In this document: one piece after another, positions 27,022 to 38,480 of the stretch | How the letters are laid out: every line of letters starts with the position of its first letter | Numbering within the stretch: position 1 is the first letter of the stretch | Translations under genes and position numbers: made by a program | The notes under the pieces: generated by a model | What the model saw: the letters and a program-made list of their open reading frames with translations, nothing else | What the model was told of the DNA's origin: nothing | Database searches by the model: none | NCBI GenBank assembly: GCA_023383015.1 | Contig: JAHDXW010000002.1 | Span: forward strand, 1 to 64,000 | DNA: 64,000 bases | Source of the DNA: Paracoccaceae bacterium | Lineage (GTDB): Bacteria > Pseudomonadota > Alphaproteobacteria > Rhodobacterales > Rhodobacteraceae | Direction: 5' to 3'

Positions 27022-28076
27022 GCGGGGTGCAGCACCTTGTCGTCGGTGCCGCGGAGGGCGACCAGCGGCTTGACCGTTGGCTGCGCCGCCGGTTCCCCGG
27101 CCTGACCCAGGGGCGGGTGGAGAAGCTGATCCGCACCGGGCAGGTCCGGCTGGACGGGGCGCGCGCGGAGGCCGGCACGCGAATCGCGGCGGGCCAGCAG
27201 GTGCGGGTGCCGCCCCTGCCCCCGGCCCCGCCCGCAGGAAGCCCGCCGGCAGCAACCCCGGCCGCTGCCCCCGAGGCCGCCGACGCCGCGATGATCCAGC
27301 GCGCGGTGCTGTTCCGCGACGCCGACATCATCGTGCTGAACAAGCCCCACGGGCTTGCCAGCCAGGGCGGCAGCGGGCTCGGGGACCGGCATCTCGACGC
27401 GCTGACCGCGGCGCTCACCTTCGGCTACAAGGAGCGCCCGGTCCTCGTCCACCGGCTGGACCGCGACACCTCGGGGCTGATGGTGCTGGCGCGCACACCC
27501 CGCGCCGCGCGGCGGCTGGCCGAGGCCTTCCGGTCGCGCGAGACGCGCAAGATTTACTGGGCGCTGGTCGCCGGGGTGCCGTCGCCGGCGATGGGGACGA
27601 TCCGCTACGGCCTCGTCAAGGCGGGTGGCCACGGGCCGGCGGGCGAGGGCGAGCGGATGCGCTGCGTCCTGCCCGACAGGGTCGAGGCGACGCCCGGCGC
27701 GCGCCATGCCACGACCGACTACGCGGTCCTGGCGACGCTCGGCCGGCGGGCAGCATGGGTGGCGCTTGTGCCGGTCACGGGGCGGACGCACCAGCTGCGC
27801 GCCCACATGGCCGAGACCGGCCATCCGATCGTCGGCGACGGCAAGTATGGCGGCAGCGGACAGGAGAACGCCGGCGACGGCTGGGGAGCCTCGCTCGGGC
27901 CCGAGTTCGGCCGCCGGCTGCATCTGCACGCCCGCCACCTGTGGCTTACCCATCCGGTCACCGGCGCGCGGCTGTCCTTCACCGCGCCCCTGCCGCCGCA
28001 CATGGCGGCCAGCTGGGCAACCCTGGGCTGGCAGGCGGGCGACGTGCCCCCCGACCCCTTCCCGGAGCGGCGATGA
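27018..28076 (+). CDS. rluC: RluA/RluC-family 23S rRNA pseudouridine synthase
   Basis: A 352-residue RNA-modifying enzyme. An N-terminal S4 RNA-binding domain (QRLDRWLRRRFPGLTQGRVEKLIRTGQVRLDG) is followed by an alanine/proline-rich linker. The RluA catalytic domain has IIVLNKPHGLASQGG, the catalytic HRLDRDTSGLMVLA motif (second Asp), RKIYWALV, and VTGRTHQLRAHMA. The ATG at 27018 overlaps the crcB stop. RluC versus RluD specificity is judged from overall layout only. It also overlaps the downstream HAD gene by ATGA. Confidence 0.88.
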   Translation: MSGVQHLVVGAAEGDQRLDRWLRRRFPGLTQGRVEKLIRTGQVRLDGARAEAGTRIAAGQQVRVPPLPPAPPAGSPPAATPAAAPEAADAAMIQRAVLFRDADIIVLNKPHGLASQGGSGLGDRHLDALTAALTFGYKERPVLVHRLDRDTSGLMVLARTPRAARRLAEAFRSRETRKIYWALVAGVPSPAMGTIRYGLVKAGGHGPAGEGERMRCVLPDRVEATPGARHATTDYAVLATLGRRAAWVALVPVTGRTHQLRAHMAETGHPIVGDGKYGGSGQENAGDGWGASLGPEFGRRLHLHARHLWLTHPVTGARLSFTAPLPPHMAASWATLGWQAGDVPPDPFPERR

Positions 28077-28744
28077 GCGACGGCCTCTTGGTGGTCTTCG
28101 ACGTCGACGGCACGCTGGTGGACAGCCAGGCCCACATCCTTGCGGCCATTGCGGCGGCCTTTGCCGCCGTCGGCCGGGTCGTGCCGCCGCGCGCCGAGGC
28201 GCTGCATGTCGTCGGTCTGTCGCTGCCCGTCGCGCTTGCCCGGCTGGCGCCCGACCTCGGGGCCGAGGGGCTGGACGCGATGCTGTCCGCCTACAAAGAG
28301 GCCTTCGCGGCCGAGCGCGGGCGGCAGGCCTCGCCGCTCTACCCCGGGGCTCGCGAGGCGCTTGACGCGCTGGCGGCGCGGCCGGCGCTTCAGCTTGGCC
28401 TGGCCACCGGCAAGTCGCGCCGCGGGCTTGACCACCTGCTCGACCTGCACGGGTTGCGCGACCGCTTCGCCACCCTGCAATGCGCTGACGACCACCCCTC
28501 CAAGCCGCATCCGGCGATGGTTCTGGCCGCGCTGGCCGCGACCGGCGCTTCGCCCGGGCGGGCCGTGATGGTCGGCGACACCGTCTTCGACATCGCAATG
28601 GGGCGGGCCGCGGGCATGCACACGCTGGGCGTGACCTGGGGATACCACCCGGCGGCCGAGCTTGCCGCGGCCGGGGCGGGTGCGCTGGTCGACGGGTTCG
28701 GTGCGCTCCTGCCCGCGCTCGACCGGCTGGTGGGCGGGCAATGA
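28073..28744 (+). CDS. HAD-superfamily phosphatase (phosphoglycolate phosphatase-like)
   Basis: A 223-residue HAD hydrolase. Motif I is VFDVDGTLVDS (nucleophile Asp and acid/base Asp), motif II lies in LGLATGKSR, motif III is the lysine in HPSKPHP, and motif IV is MVGDTVFDIAMGRAAGM. A helical cap follows motif I. This is the Gph/PGP-like group, but the substrate could be another sugar phosphate or nucleotide. It overlaps both neighbours by ATGA and so belongs to the crcB-rluC-HAD-atp12 operon. Confidence 0.87.
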   Translation: MSDGLLVVFDVDGTLVDSQAHILAAIAAAFAAVGRVVPPRAEALHVVGLSLPVALARLAPDLGAEGLDAMLSAYKEAFAAERGRQASPLYPGAREALDALAARPALQLGLATGKSRRGLDHLLDLHGLRDRFATLQCADDHPSKPHPAMVLAALAATGASPGRAVMVGDTVFDIAMGRAAGMHTLGVTWGYHPAAELAAAGAGALVDGFGALLPALDRLVGGQ

Positions 28745-29454
28745 GCGGGGGTTGGGCGCGGCGCCGGCTCTGGCAGGCGGCGGCGGCCGCACCGGTGGCC
28801 GGCGGCTGGGGCGTGGCCCTCGACGGCCGGCCGCTGATGACGCCGGCCGGCGCGACGCTGTGCCTGCCGACGCCGGCACTTGCGGCGGCGGTGGCGGGCG
28901 AATGGGCGGCGGTGGCCGGCGCCGTGAACCCGGCCGGCATGCCGCTGACGCGGGCTGCCAACACCGCCATCGACCGCGTCACCGCCGACCCGAAGTCGCT
29001 GGCGTCCGAGGTCGCCGGCTGGGGAGGGGCAGACCTTCTGTGCTATCGCGCGGCGGGCCCCGAAGGCCTGGTCGCCCGCCAGCGGGCGGCCTGGGATCCG
29101 CCGCTGCGGTGGGCCGCGGCCGCGCTCGGCGCCCCGCTCGCGGTCACCGTCGGGCTTGCCCATGTCCGCCAGCCCGAATCGAGCCTCGCGGCGCTGCGCG
29201 GACGGGTGGCCGGGCTTTCACCCTTCGCGCTGACGGCCCTGTCCGAGATGGTGGCGCTGACGGGATCGCTGGTGCTGTCGCTGGCGGCCGAGGCCGGCTG
29301 GGAGCCGGCCGAGACGCTGTGGGAGCGGGCGGTGGTGGACGAATGCTGGCAGGCCGAGCAGTGGGGCCGCGATTCCGAGGCCGCGGAATCCAGGGAATTG
29401 AAGCGGAAGGCCTTTCTTGAATCGGTGCGGTTCCTGACCCTGGCCCGCGGCTGA
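28741..29454 (+). CDS. ATP12-family chaperone
   Basis: A 237-residue homologue of mitochondrial Atp12, the F1-ATPase alpha-subunit assembly factor. Recognisable parts are WGVALDGRPLMTPAG near the N-terminus, NPAGMPLTRAANTAIDRV, ADLLCYRAAGPEGLVARQ, WDPPLRWA, LSEMVALTGSLVLSLA and DECWQAEQWGRDSEA. The family is characteristic of alphaproteobacteria and mitochondria, which supports the proposed lineage. It is the last gene of the overlapping operon that starts with crcB. Confidence 0.93.
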   Translation: MSGGWARRRLWQAAAAAPVAGGWGVALDGRPLMTPAGATLCLPTPALAAAVAGEWAAVAGAVNPAGMPLTRAANTAIDRVTADPKSLASEVAGWGGADLLCYRAAGPEGLVARQRAAWDPPLRWAAAALGAPLAVTVGLAHVRQPESSLAALRGRVAGLSPFALTALSEMVALTGSLVLSLAAEAGWEPAETLWERAVVDECWQAEQWGRDSEAAESRELKRKAFLESVRFLTLARG

Positions 29455-29553
29455 TCCTGCGGCGGCCGGGGCACCACCGGCACCGGAGGACGGGAACGGC
29501 CGCGTATCGGCCCTGGCGTGAGCGCCGACGGCGCCGTGACCGGCGCGGCGGTC

Positions 29554-29582
29554 TTGACGGATCGGTTTTTAGGGCCATTGTC
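29554..29582 (+). promoter_or_regulatory. Possible promoter of the bztABCD operon
   Basis: In the 228-bp gap after the ATP12 gene, TTGACG (29554-29559) is followed at 16-17 bp by CATTGT/ATTGTC, with an unusually AT-rich GGTTTTTAGGG stretch in the spacer. The -35 is strong and the -10 weak. The leader to the bztA ATG would be about 95 nt. No clear operator or riboswitch is visible in the remainder of the gap. Confidence 0.35.
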
Positions 29583-29682
29583 GGCGGAACCAACCGGGGG
29601 AACACCCCTCCCCGCCCTTTCGGCCCCGGCGGGGCCGCACAACGTGCTCTGGAACGGGGCACATCTTCAGGAAGAGGTAACC

Positions 29683-30699
29683 ATGAAGAAAACACTCCTA
29701 CTCGGCTCGCTGGTCGCCACCGGGTTCGGTGCCGGGGCAGCGACGGCCGCGACGCTGGACGACGTGCGCGCCGCCGGCCAGGTGAAATGCGGCGTGTCCA
29801 CGGGGCTCGCGGGTTTCTCGGCGCCCGACGCCAACGGCGAGTGGCAGGGCTTCGACGTCGCGGTGTGCCGCGCGGTGGCGGCGGCCGTGTTCGGCGACCC
29901 CTCCAAGGTGCAGTTCGTCTCGACCACCGGGCAGACGCGCTTCACCGCTCTGGCCTCGGGCGAGGTCGACGTGCTCGCCCGCAACACCACCTGGACCTTC
30001 TCGCGCGATGCCGACCTGAAGTTCACCTTCGTCGGCGTCAACTACTACGACGGCCAGGGCTTCATGGTGAAGAAGAGCCTCGGGGTCTCGTCGGCGCGCG
30101 AACTGGACGGCGCGACCGTCTGCATCCAGACCGGCACCACGACCGAACTGAACCTCGCGGACTACTTCCGCGTCAACAACATGAGCTACGAGCCGGTGCC
30201 GATCGAGACCAACGCCGAGGCGCTGCAGCAGTACCTCGCCGGGGCCTGCGACGTCTACACGACCGACGCATCGGGCCTGGCGGCGAGCCGCGCGACCTTC
30301 GCGGATCCCGAGAACCACACCATCCTGCCCGAGATCATCTCCAAGGAGCCTCTCGGGCCGCTGGTGCGCCATGGCGATGACGAATGGGCCGACATCGTGC
30401 GCTGGTCGCTGAACGCGATGATCGCGGCCGAGGAGTACGGCATCACCTCGGCCAACGTCGAGGAACTCGCCAAGGGCACTGCCAACCCCGAGATCAACCG
30501 CCTGCTCGGCACCGAGGGCAACCTCGGGGCGATGCTTCGGCTCGATGCTCCCTGGGCCAAGAACATCGTCACGATGGTCGGCAACTACGGCGAGGTCTTC
30601 AACTCCACGATCGGCGAGGCGACGCCGATCGGCCTGGCCCGCGGCCTGAACGCGCAGTGGACCCAGGGCGGGCTGCTCTACGCGCCGCCGTTCCGCTGA
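29683..30699 (+). CDS. bztA: Amino-acid ABC transporter periplasmic binding protein
   Basis: A 338-residue substrate-binding protein with an N-terminal signal peptide (KK, a hydrophobic run, then GAATAATLDD). The mature part has KCGVSTGLAGFSAPD, GEWQGFDVAVCRAVAAAVFGDP, FTALASGEVDVLARNTTWTFSRD and YDGQGFMVKKSLG. These are the hallmarks of the AapJ/BztA general polar amino-acid binding proteins (glutamate, glutamine, aspartate, asparagine). The ATG at 29683 is preceded by AGAGG. Two strong hairpins separate it from the permease genes, as expected if the binding protein is made in excess. Confidence 0.93.
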   Translation: MKKTLLLGSLVATGFGAGAATAATLDDVRAAGQVKCGVSTGLAGFSAPDANGEWQGFDVAVCRAVAAAVFGDPSKVQFVSTTGQTRFTALASGEVDVLARNTTWTFSRDADLKFTFVGVNYYDGQGFMVKKSLGVSSARELDGATVCIQTGTTTELNLADYFRVNNMSYEPVPIETNAEALQQYLAGACDVYTTDASGLAASRATFADPENHTILPEIISKEPLGPLVRHGDDEWADIVRWSLNAMIAAEEYGITSANVEELAKGTANPEINRLLGTEGNLGAMLRLDAPWAKNIVTMVGNYGEVFNSTIGEATPIGLARGLNAQWTQGGLLYAPPFR

Positions 30700-30710
30700 C
30701 AGGGGCGCCG

Positions 30711-30788
30711 GGCCCCGGGCGCCGCCTGCGCCCGGGGCCGCGGACGACGGATGCGACCGCCGCAGCGCGCCCCGGGTTCCGGGGCGCG
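30711..30788 (+). promoter_or_regulatory. Two tandem perfect hairpins between bztA and bztB
   Basis: The first is GGCCCCGGGCGC-CGCCT-GCGCCCGGGGCC (30711-30739), a perfect 12-bp stem with a 5-nt loop, starting 12 bp after the bztA stop. The second is CGCGCCCCGG-GTT-CCGGGGCGCG (30766-30788), a perfect 10-bp stem with a 3-nt loop. Neither is followed by a U-tract. Such intercistronic stems after a binding-protein gene commonly protect the upstream message or partly terminate transcription, raising binding protein over permease. That role is inferred. Confidence 0.6.
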
Positions 30789-30823
30789 ACGACCACAACA
30801 AGCCGCGGCGGGCAACGGGGGTA

Positions 30824-32083
30824 ATGTCGATGGCCACGTTCACGGACACGGCCCGGGGCGGATTCCGCCCGGGCATGCTGATCTACGACACGCGATACAG
30901 GTCGCTGACGATCCAGATCGCGTTCCTGTTCCTGTTCATGGCCGGCGCGGCCTGGCTTGTCGACAACACGATCGACAACCTGCGCGCCCTGGGCAAGGAC
31001 TTCAACTACGGCTTCCTGAGCGTCCGCGCGGGCTATGACATCAACCAGCGGTTCGTGGCCTACACGTCGGACTCCACCCATGGGCAGGCGATGCTCGTGG
31101 GCCTGCTCAACACCCTTTTCCTGGCCTTCATCTCCTGCGTCCTCGCGACGGTGATCGGGGTCCTGGCCGGGGTGGCGCGGCTGTCGCGGAACTGGATCGT
31201 CGCCAAGCTGATGACGATCTACGTCGAGGCCTTCCGCAACGTCCCGCTGCTGCTGTGGATCATCGTCATGATGGCGATCATGACCGAGGCGATGCCGGCG
31301 CCGAACGCCTTCCGCGGCGAGGACGCCACCGCCTCGATGCTGCTGTGGGATTCGGTGGCGGTCACCAACCGCGGCGTCTATGTCCCCGAGCCGCTGTTCA
31401 CGCGCGGGCTGGGTGATGTCGACGTCGGCATCTTCCTTGTCAGTCTCGACCTGATCGCCGTGCTGATCGTCGGCACCGCGGGCCTGTATGCCCATGCGCT
31501 GATCCAGCGCCACGCCGAGGCGGTGCAGAACGCCACCGGCGTGCGGCCGGTGACTTGGTGGAAGAGCCTGGCGGTGCTGATCCTGCCGCTGCTTGCCCTG
31601 CTCTGGGCGCTGGGCTTCCATCTCGGCTATCCCGAACTGCGCGGCTTCAACTTCCAGGGCGGCATCTACATGCGCAACTCCATGATTGCGATGTGGGTGG
31701 CGCTGTCGGTCTACACCGGCGCGTTCATCGCCGAGAACGTGCGCGCGGGAATCCTCGCAGTATCGCGCGGCCAGACCGAGGCGGCCTATGCGCTGGGGCT
31801 GCGGCCGGGGCTGACGACACGGCTGGTGGTGCTGCCGCAGGCGCTCAGGGTGATCATCCCGCCGCTGATCTCGCAGTATCTCAACATCACCAAGAACACC
31901 TCGCTCGCGCTCGCGGTGGGGTACATGGACCTGCGCTCCACCCTCGGGGGCATCACGCTGAACCAGACCGGGCGCGAGCTCGAGGCGATGACGCTGATGA
32001 TGCTGATCTACCTCGTCCTCAGCCTGATGATCTCGGCGGCGATGAACGTCTACAACCGCAGCGTCCGGCTGAAGGAGCGCTGA
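30824..32083 (+). CDS. bztB: Amino-acid ABC transporter permease, first subunit
   Basis: A 419-residue inner-membrane permease of the HisM/GlnP family, longer than typical amino-acid permeases because of an inserted periplasmic region, as in BztB/AapQ. Several transmembrane helices are evident. EAFRNVPLLLWIIV is the conserved N-terminal core. The EAA loop reads RAGILAVSRGQTEAAYALGLRPG, and it is followed by VVLPQALRVIIPPLISQYLNITKNTSLA. Starts at 30824 and 30830 are both possible. It pairs with the next permease, which begins 1 bp after its stop. Confidence 0.93.
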   Translation: MSMATFTDTARGGFRPGMLIYDTRYRSLTIQIAFLFLFMAGAAWLVDNTIDNLRALGKDFNYGFLSVRAGYDINQRFVAYTSDSTHGQAMLVGLLNTLFLAFISCVLATVIGVLAGVARLSRNWIVAKLMTIYVEAFRNVPLLLWIIVMMAIMTEAMPAPNAFRGEDATASMLLWDSVAVTNRGVYVPEPLFTRGLGDVDVGIFLVSLDLIAVLIVGTAGLYAHALIQRHAEAVQNATGVRPVTWWKSLAVLILPLLALLWALGFHLGYPELRGFNFQGGIYMRNSMIAMWVALSVYTGAFIAENVRAGILAVSRGQTEAAYALGLRPGLTTRLVVLPQALRVIIPPLISQYLNITKNTSLALAVGYMDLRSTLGGITLNQTGRELEAMTLMMLIYLVLSLMISAAMNVYNRSVRLKER

Positions 32084-32084
32084 G

Positions 32085-33368
32085 ATGGCCGAGATCCGCT
32101 TCGTCCGCACCGCGATGCTGCCGCCGCAGGAGCCGCCGGTCAGCCAGATCGGTGCCGTCCGCTGGGTGCGCGAGAACCTGTTCTCGGGATGGCTGAACGG
32201 GGTGCTGACAGTCGCCTCGGCGGCCTTCGTCGTCTGGCTGGCGCTTCATGTCGGGCCGTGGTTCATGAACGCCGTCTGGAACGCCGGCAGCCTTGCGGAG
32301 TGCCGCGAGATCCTTGCCGGGACCGACGGCGCCTGCCTTGCCGTGATCCGCGACCGCTGGCCGCAGCTGCTGTTCGGCTTCTATCCCTCCGAGCTCTACT
32401 GGCGGCCGACACTGGCCCTGCTGCTGCTGTTCGTGGCGCTGGCGCCGGCGCTGTTCCCCGCGGTGCCGCGGCAGCTGCTGTGGTTCTCGGCGATCTATCC
32501 GGGGCTTGCCTACTGGCTGCTCTGGGGCGGCACGCTGTGGTTTCCGGTGGTGGCGCTGGCGGGCTTTGCCGTGGGCATCGCCGTCTTCATCGCGCTGCGG
32601 CCGGTGCTGCCCCTGGTGGCGCCCTTCGCCGGGCTGGTGGCGCCGGTGTTCTGGTGGCTGTTCGCGGTCGTACCGGTGACCGGGCTGCTGGCCGCAGTGC
32701 TGCCCGTGGGCATCACGCCGGTCAGGTCGGACAGCTTCGGCGGCTTCACCTTGTCGATCATCATCGGGGTCACCGGCATCGCGCTGTCGCTGCCGCTCGG
32801 AATCCTGCTCGCGCTCGGCCGCAAGTCGGACCTCTTCCTCGTCAAGACGATCTGCGTCGGGTTCATCGAGTTCATCCGCGGCGTGCCGCTGATCACGCTG
32901 CTGTTCACCGCCTCGCTGCTGCTGAACTACTTCCTGCCGCCGGGAACGAACTTCGACATCATCCTGCGCGTCGTCATCATGGTGACGCTGTTCGCCGCCG
33001 CCTACATGGCGGAGGTGATCCGCGGCGGGCTGGCGGCCATTCCGCGGGGGCAGTACGAGGCGGCCGATTCGCTGGGGCTGGACTACTGGAAGGCAATGCG
33101 GCTGATCGTGCTGCCGCAGGCGTTGAAGATCTCGATCCCCGGCATCGTCAACACCTTCATCGGGCTGTTCAAGGACACCACCCTGGTGGTCTTCATCGGG
33201 CTGCTGGATCCCATCGGGCTGTCCACCGCCATCCGCGCCAACACCAACTGGAACGGCATCTACTGGGAGCTGTTCCTGTTCATCGGAGCGATGTTCTTCG
33301 TCTTCTGCTTCGGCATGTCGCGCTATTCGATGCATCTCGAACGGCGCCTCAAGACCGACCACCGCTGA
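32085..33368 (+). CDS. bztC: Amino-acid ABC transporter permease, second subunit
   Basis: A 427-residue permease paired with the preceding subunit. It has an extended N-terminal membrane region of several extra helices ([41 protein letters not shown]) before the conserved core. The core shows [22 protein letters not shown], the EAA motif region [26 protein letters not shown] and [26 protein letters not shown]. This matches BztC/AapM. The ATPase gene follows at 14 bp. Confidence 0.93.
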   Translation: MAEIRFVRTAMLPPQEPPVSQIGAVRWVRENLFSGWLNGVLTVASAAFVVWLALHVGPWFMNAVWNAGSLAECREILAGTDGACLAVIRDRWPQLLFGFYPSELYWRPTLALLLLFVALAPALFPAVPRQLLWFSAIYPGLAYWLLWGGTLWFPVVALAGFAVGIAVFIALRPVLPLVAPFAGLVAPVFWWLFAVVPVTGLLAAVLPVGITPVRSDSFGGFTLSIIIGVTGIALSLPLGILLALGRKSDLFLVKTICVGFIEFIRGVPLITLLFTASLLLNYFLPPGTNFDIILRVVIMVTLFAAAYMAEVIRGGLAAIPRGQYEAADSLGLDYWKAMRLIVLPQALKISIPGIVNTFIGLFKDTTLVVFIGLLDPIGLSTAIRANTNWNGIYWELFLFIGAMFFVFCFGMSRYSMHLERRLKTDHR

Positions 33369-33382
33369 GAGGATTGCGCACC

Positions 33383-34189
33383 ATGGCCGAACCCCTTCAC
33401 GACATCACGGTGGATCGCGAGATCGACCGCTCGCGCATGCGCATCGGCAGCGAGGTGGCAATCCAGATCGCCGCCATGAACAAGTGGTTCGGCACCTTCC
33501 ACGTGCTGCGCGACATCAACATGACCGTCCACCGCGGCGAGCGGATTGTCATCTGCGGGCCGTCGGGATCGGGCAAGTCGACGCTGATCCGCTGCATCAA
33601 CCGGCTGGAGGAGCACCAGTCCGGCCGGATCGTCGTCGACGGCACGGAACTTACCTCGGACCTCAAGAACATCGACAAGGTGCGGTCCGAGGTCGGGATG
33701 GTGTTCCAGCACTTCAACCTGTTCCCCCACCTCACCATCCTGGAGAACTGCACGCTGGCGCCGATCTGGGTGCGCAAGGTGCCCCGGAAGGAGGCCGAGG
33801 AGACGGCCATGCATTTTCTGCGCAAGGTCAAGATCCCCGAACAGGCGCTGAAGTACCCCGGCCAGCTGTCGGGCGGCCAGCAGCAGAGGGTGGCGATCGC
33901 GCGGTCGCTGTGCATGAAGCCCAAGATCATGCTGTTCGACGAGCCGACCTCGGCGCTGGATCCCGAGATGATCAAGGAGGTCCTCGACACCATGATCGCG
34001 CTGGCCGAGGAGGGGATGACGATGCTGGTGGTGACCCACGAGATGGGCTTTGCCCGTCAGGTTGCCAACCGCGTCATCTTCATGGACCAGGGCCAGATCG
34101 TCGAGCAGAACGAGCCCGAGCCGTTCTTCTCCAACCCGCAGTCGGAGCGCACCAAGCTGTTCCTGAGCCAGATCCTGCGCGGGCACTGA
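33383..34189 (+). CDS. bztD: Amino-acid ABC transporter ATP-binding protein
   Basis: A 268-residue ABC ATPase. Walker [10 protein letters not shown] (59-67), the Q-loop in [10 protein letters not shown], signature LSGGQQQR, Walker [13 protein letters not shown] and switch histidine VVTHEMGFA are all intact. It completes the bztABCD uptake system for acidic amino acids and their amides and drives transport from the cytosolic face. The ATG at 33383 was chosen over the longer open frame, which runs through the end of bztC. It converges with radC 21 bp downstream. Confidence 0.95.
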   Translation: MAEPLHDITVDREIDRSRMRIGSEVAIQIAAMNKWFGTFHVLRDINMTVHRGERIVICGPSGSGKSTLIRCINRLEEHQSGRIVVDGTELTSDLKNIDKVRSEVGMVFQHFNLFPHLTILENCTLAPIWVRKVPRKEAEETAMHFLRKVKIPEQALKYPGQLSGGQQQRVAIARSLCMKPKIMLFDEPTSALDPEMIKEVLDTMIALAEEGMTMLVVTHEMGFARQVANRVIFMDQGQIVEQNEPEPFFSNPQSERTKLFLSQILRGH

Positions 34190-34210
34190 GGCAAGGGCGG
34201 CCGCCGCCGC

Positions 34211-34996
34211 TCACAGGTAGCCCTCGCCGCGGAAGCTCAATTCCCGGCCCTTGCCGATGACCAGATGGTCGTGAAGCACGAGGCCCAGCGCCTCGGCGGC
34301 GCCCTGGACCTGTGCGGTCATGGCGATGTCGGCCGACGACGGGGCGGGATCGCCCGAGGGATGGTTGTGCACGAGGATCAGCGCCGAGGCGTTCAGTTCG
34401 AGCGCCCGCTTGACGACCTCGCGCGGGTAGACAGGCACATGGTCGACGGTGCCCCGGCCCTGCTCCTCGTCGGCAATGAGGACGTTCTTGCGGTCGAGAT
34501 AGAGGACGCGGAACTGCTCGGTCTCCCGGTGTGCCATGGCGGTATGGCAATAGTCGACAAGGGCGTCCCAGGAGGACAGCACCGGACGCCGGATCACCCG
34601 GGCGCGCGCCATCCGCTGGGCCGCGGCCTCGACGATCTTGAGTTCGCTCACCACCGCATCGCCGACGCCAGACACCTCCCTCAGCCGTGCGGGGGCGGCG
34701 GCGAGCACGCGGTTGAAGTCGCCGAAATGCTCGATCAGTCGGCGGGCGAGCGGCTTGACGTCCTGCCGCGGGATGGCGCGGAAGAGGACGAGCTCGAGCA
34801 ACTCGTAGTCGGGCATGGCGGCCGCCCCACCCTCGGCGAAACGGCGGCGCAGCCGGTCGCGGTGGTCGCGGATGTAGGAGGGCAGCCGCTGTCCGGGACC
34901 GAGAGGGAGAGCCGACGGCGCCTCGTCCCCCGCCGGCGGCGCGTCGGGCGGCAGCAAGGGCAGCGGGGCTTCGGCGAAGGCGGCGTGGCGGGGCAT
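34211..34996 (-). CDS. radC: RadC-family JAB/MPN domain protein
   Basis: A 261-residue RadC homologue. The N-terminal part contains a helix-hairpin-helix-type segment (MPDYELLELVLFRAIPRQDVKPLARRL and LREVSGVGDAVVSELK). The C-terminal JAB domain has the metal-binding motif VHNHPSGDPAPSSADI and the earlier Glu region. RadC was named for DNA repair, but its biochemical role remains unproven. The ATG at 34996 is favoured; a GTG-type extension upstream would run into the repeat region. It converges with bztD. Confidence 0.9.
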   Translation of the reverse strand: MPRHAAFAEAPLPLLPPDAPPAGDEAPSALPLGPGQRLPSYIRDHRDRLRRRFAEGGAAAMPDYELLELVLFRAIPRQDVKPLARRLIEHFGDFNRVLAAAPARLREVSGVGDAVVSELKIVEAAAQRMARARVIRRPVLSSWDALVDYCHTAMAHRETEQFRVLYLDRKNVLIADEEQGRGTVDHVPVYPREVVKRALELNASALILVHNHPSGDPAPSSADIAMTAQVQGAAEALGLVLHDHLVIGKGRELSFRGEGYL

Positions 34997-35067
34997 GGCG
35001 TCAGTCTCGCGCCGCCATGGTGAAGGAAGGGTTAACGGCGTGCCCCGTCCCGCCGGGTTGCCCGCGC

Positions 35068-35207
35068 GGCCCTCCGCTCGCGCCACCGGCGTTCGACCCT
35101 GACATCGCTCCACCGGAGCGATGTCGCCGCGGCCGCCCGGCCCTCCGCTCGCGCTACGGGCGTTCGACCCTGACATCGCTCCACTGGAGCGATGTCGCCG
35201 CGGCGGC
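35068..35207. repeat. Tandem ~70-bp repeat, each unit with an 11-bp palindrome
   Basis: Two units begin at 35068 and 35139 (71-bp period) and match at all but about four of ~69 positions. Each has GGCCCTCCGCTCGCGC at its start, then GCGTTCGACCCT, then the palindrome GACATCGCTCC-ACC/ACT-GGAGCGATGTC (35101-35125 and 35172-35196), then GCCGCGG. Loop changes (ACC versus ACT) keep the stems intact, so the structure looks selected or recently copied. It lies 15 bp beyond the dnaJ stop and about 70 bp upstream of the radC start. It resembles a REP-like extragenic palindrome rather than the CIRCE heat-shock element. Confidence 0.75.
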
Positions 35208-35221
35208 GCCGCGGCCGGGTC

Positions 35222-36370
35222 TCACCCCTTCATGCCGTCCCAGAAGCCCTTGACCTTGGAGAAGAAGCTCGACCCCTCGGGATTGTTGGACTGCTCCGAG
35301 AGCCGGTCGAACTCGCGCAGCAGTTCCTTCTGGCGCGCGGTCAGCTTCACCGGCGTCTCGACGGCAAGCTCGATCACCATGTCGCCCTGCCCGGCCCCGC
35401 GCAGGGCCGGCATGCCCTTGCCCCGCAACCGCATCTGCTTGCCGGACTGCGCCCCCTCGGGCACCCTCACCCGGGCGCGGCCGCCGTCGATCGTCGGCAC
35501 CTCGACCTCGCCGCCCATCGCCGCGTTCACCATGCTGACCGGCACCCGGCAGTAGAGGTTCAGCCCGTCGCGCTGAAAGATGGGGTGATCGGCGACATCG
35601 AGGAACAGGTAGAGATCCCCCGGCGGCCCGCCGCGCAGCCCCGCCTCGCCCTCGCCCGAGAGCCGGATCCGCGTTCCGGTCTCGACGCCCGCGGGGATGT
35701 TGACCGACAGCGTCCGGTCCTTCTGTACCCGCCCGGCCCCGCCGCAGGCCCGGCAGGGATTCTTGACGATCTGCCCGGCCCCGCCGCAGGTCGGGCAGGT
35801 CCGCTCGACGGTGAAGAACCCCTGCTGCGCCCGCACCTTGCCCATGCCCGAGCAAGTCGGGCAGGCAACCGGCTCGGCGCCGCCCTCGGCCCCGGTCCCG
35901 TGGCAGGCATCGCAGGCAACCGACGACGGCAGGGTGATGGCCTTGTGCACCCCGGTGTAGGCCTCCTCGAGCGTCACCCGCAGGTTGTAGCGCAGGTCGG
36001 AGCCGCGCGTCGCGCGGCTGCGCCCGCCGCCGCCGCCGCGCCCCATGAAGTCGCCGAAGAGATCCTCGAACACGTCCGAGAAGGCCGAGGCGAAATCGCC
36101 CTGGGGGTGACCCTGCCGACCGCCGCGCGGCGCGCCGGAGCCTCCTTCGAAGGCGGCATGCCCGAAGCGGTCGTAGGCGGCCTTCTTCTCGGGGTCCTTC
36201 AGCGCCTCATAGGCCTCGTTGACTTCCTTGAAGCGTGACTCGGCATCGGGGTCGTCGGCGTTGCGATCGGGGTGAAGCTCCTTGGCCTTCTGGCGATAGG
36301 CCTTCTTGATCTCCTCGGCGGTGGCACCGCGGGCAACGCCCAGAACCTCGTAGAAATCCCGCTTGGCCAT
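35222..36370 (-). CDS. dnaJ: Chaperone protein DnaJ
   Basis: A 382-residue Hsp40 co-chaperone that stimulates the DnaK ATPase. The J domain holds the HPD motif ([12 protein letters not shown]), followed by a Gly/Phe-rich region (GGGGGRSR). Four zinc-binding repeats follow: [30 protein letters not shown] and [11 protein letters not shown]-terminal substrate-binding domains and a dimerisation tail complete the protein. The ATG at 36370 gives the canonical [11 protein letters not shown] start. It follows dnaK by 75 bp on the same strand, with a 12-bp hairpin between them. Confidence 0.97.
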   Translation of the reverse strand: MAKRDFYEVLGVARGATAEEIKKAYRQKAKELHPDRNADDPDAESRFKEVNEAYEALKDPEKKAAYDRFGHAAFEGGSGAPRGGRQGHPQGDFASAFSDVFEDLFGDFMGRGGGGGRSRATRGSDLRYNLRVTLEEAYTGVHKAITLPSSVACDACHGTGAEGGAEPVACPTCSGMGKVRAQQGFFTVERTCPTCGGAGQIVKNPCRACGGAGRVQKDRTLSVNIPAGVETGTRIRLSGEGEAGLRGGPPGDLYLFLDVADHPIFQRDGLNLYCRVPVSMVNAAMGGEVEVPTIDGGRARVRVPEGAQSGKQMRLRGKGMPALRGAGQGDMVIELAVETPVKLTARQKELLREFDRLSEQSNNPEGSSFFSKVKGFWDGMKG

Positions 36371-36392
36371 TCCTGTCCCCTTCAAGGAACGG

Positions 36393-36427
36393 CGGCCGCG
36401 GCGCCGGCGATGCCCGCGCCGCGGCCG
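36393..36427 (-). promoter_or_regulatory. dnaK-dnaJ intercistronic hairpin
   Basis: CGGCCGCGGCGC (36393-36404) and GCGCCGCGGCCG (36416-36427) form a perfect 12-bp stem with an 11-nt loop in the 75-bp gap between dnaK and dnaJ. There is no U-tract. A stem here would be expected to stabilise the dnaK message or attenuate read-through, giving less DnaJ than DnaK. The effect is inferred from position. Confidence 0.55.
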
Positions 36428-36445
36428 TCGGATCGCATCGCCGCG

Positions 36446-38356
<1,911 letters not shown>

Positions 38357-38480
38357 GTGTCGTCTACCTCTGCTTTCGGCGATATGGTGGCGCACGGAGC
38401 CGGCTTCCGGCCTCCGCACACCGATCCCGCTTCGGTGGTGTCGTCGTTGGCGTCGCCCGGCATGACCGGGCGTCGCGGGG

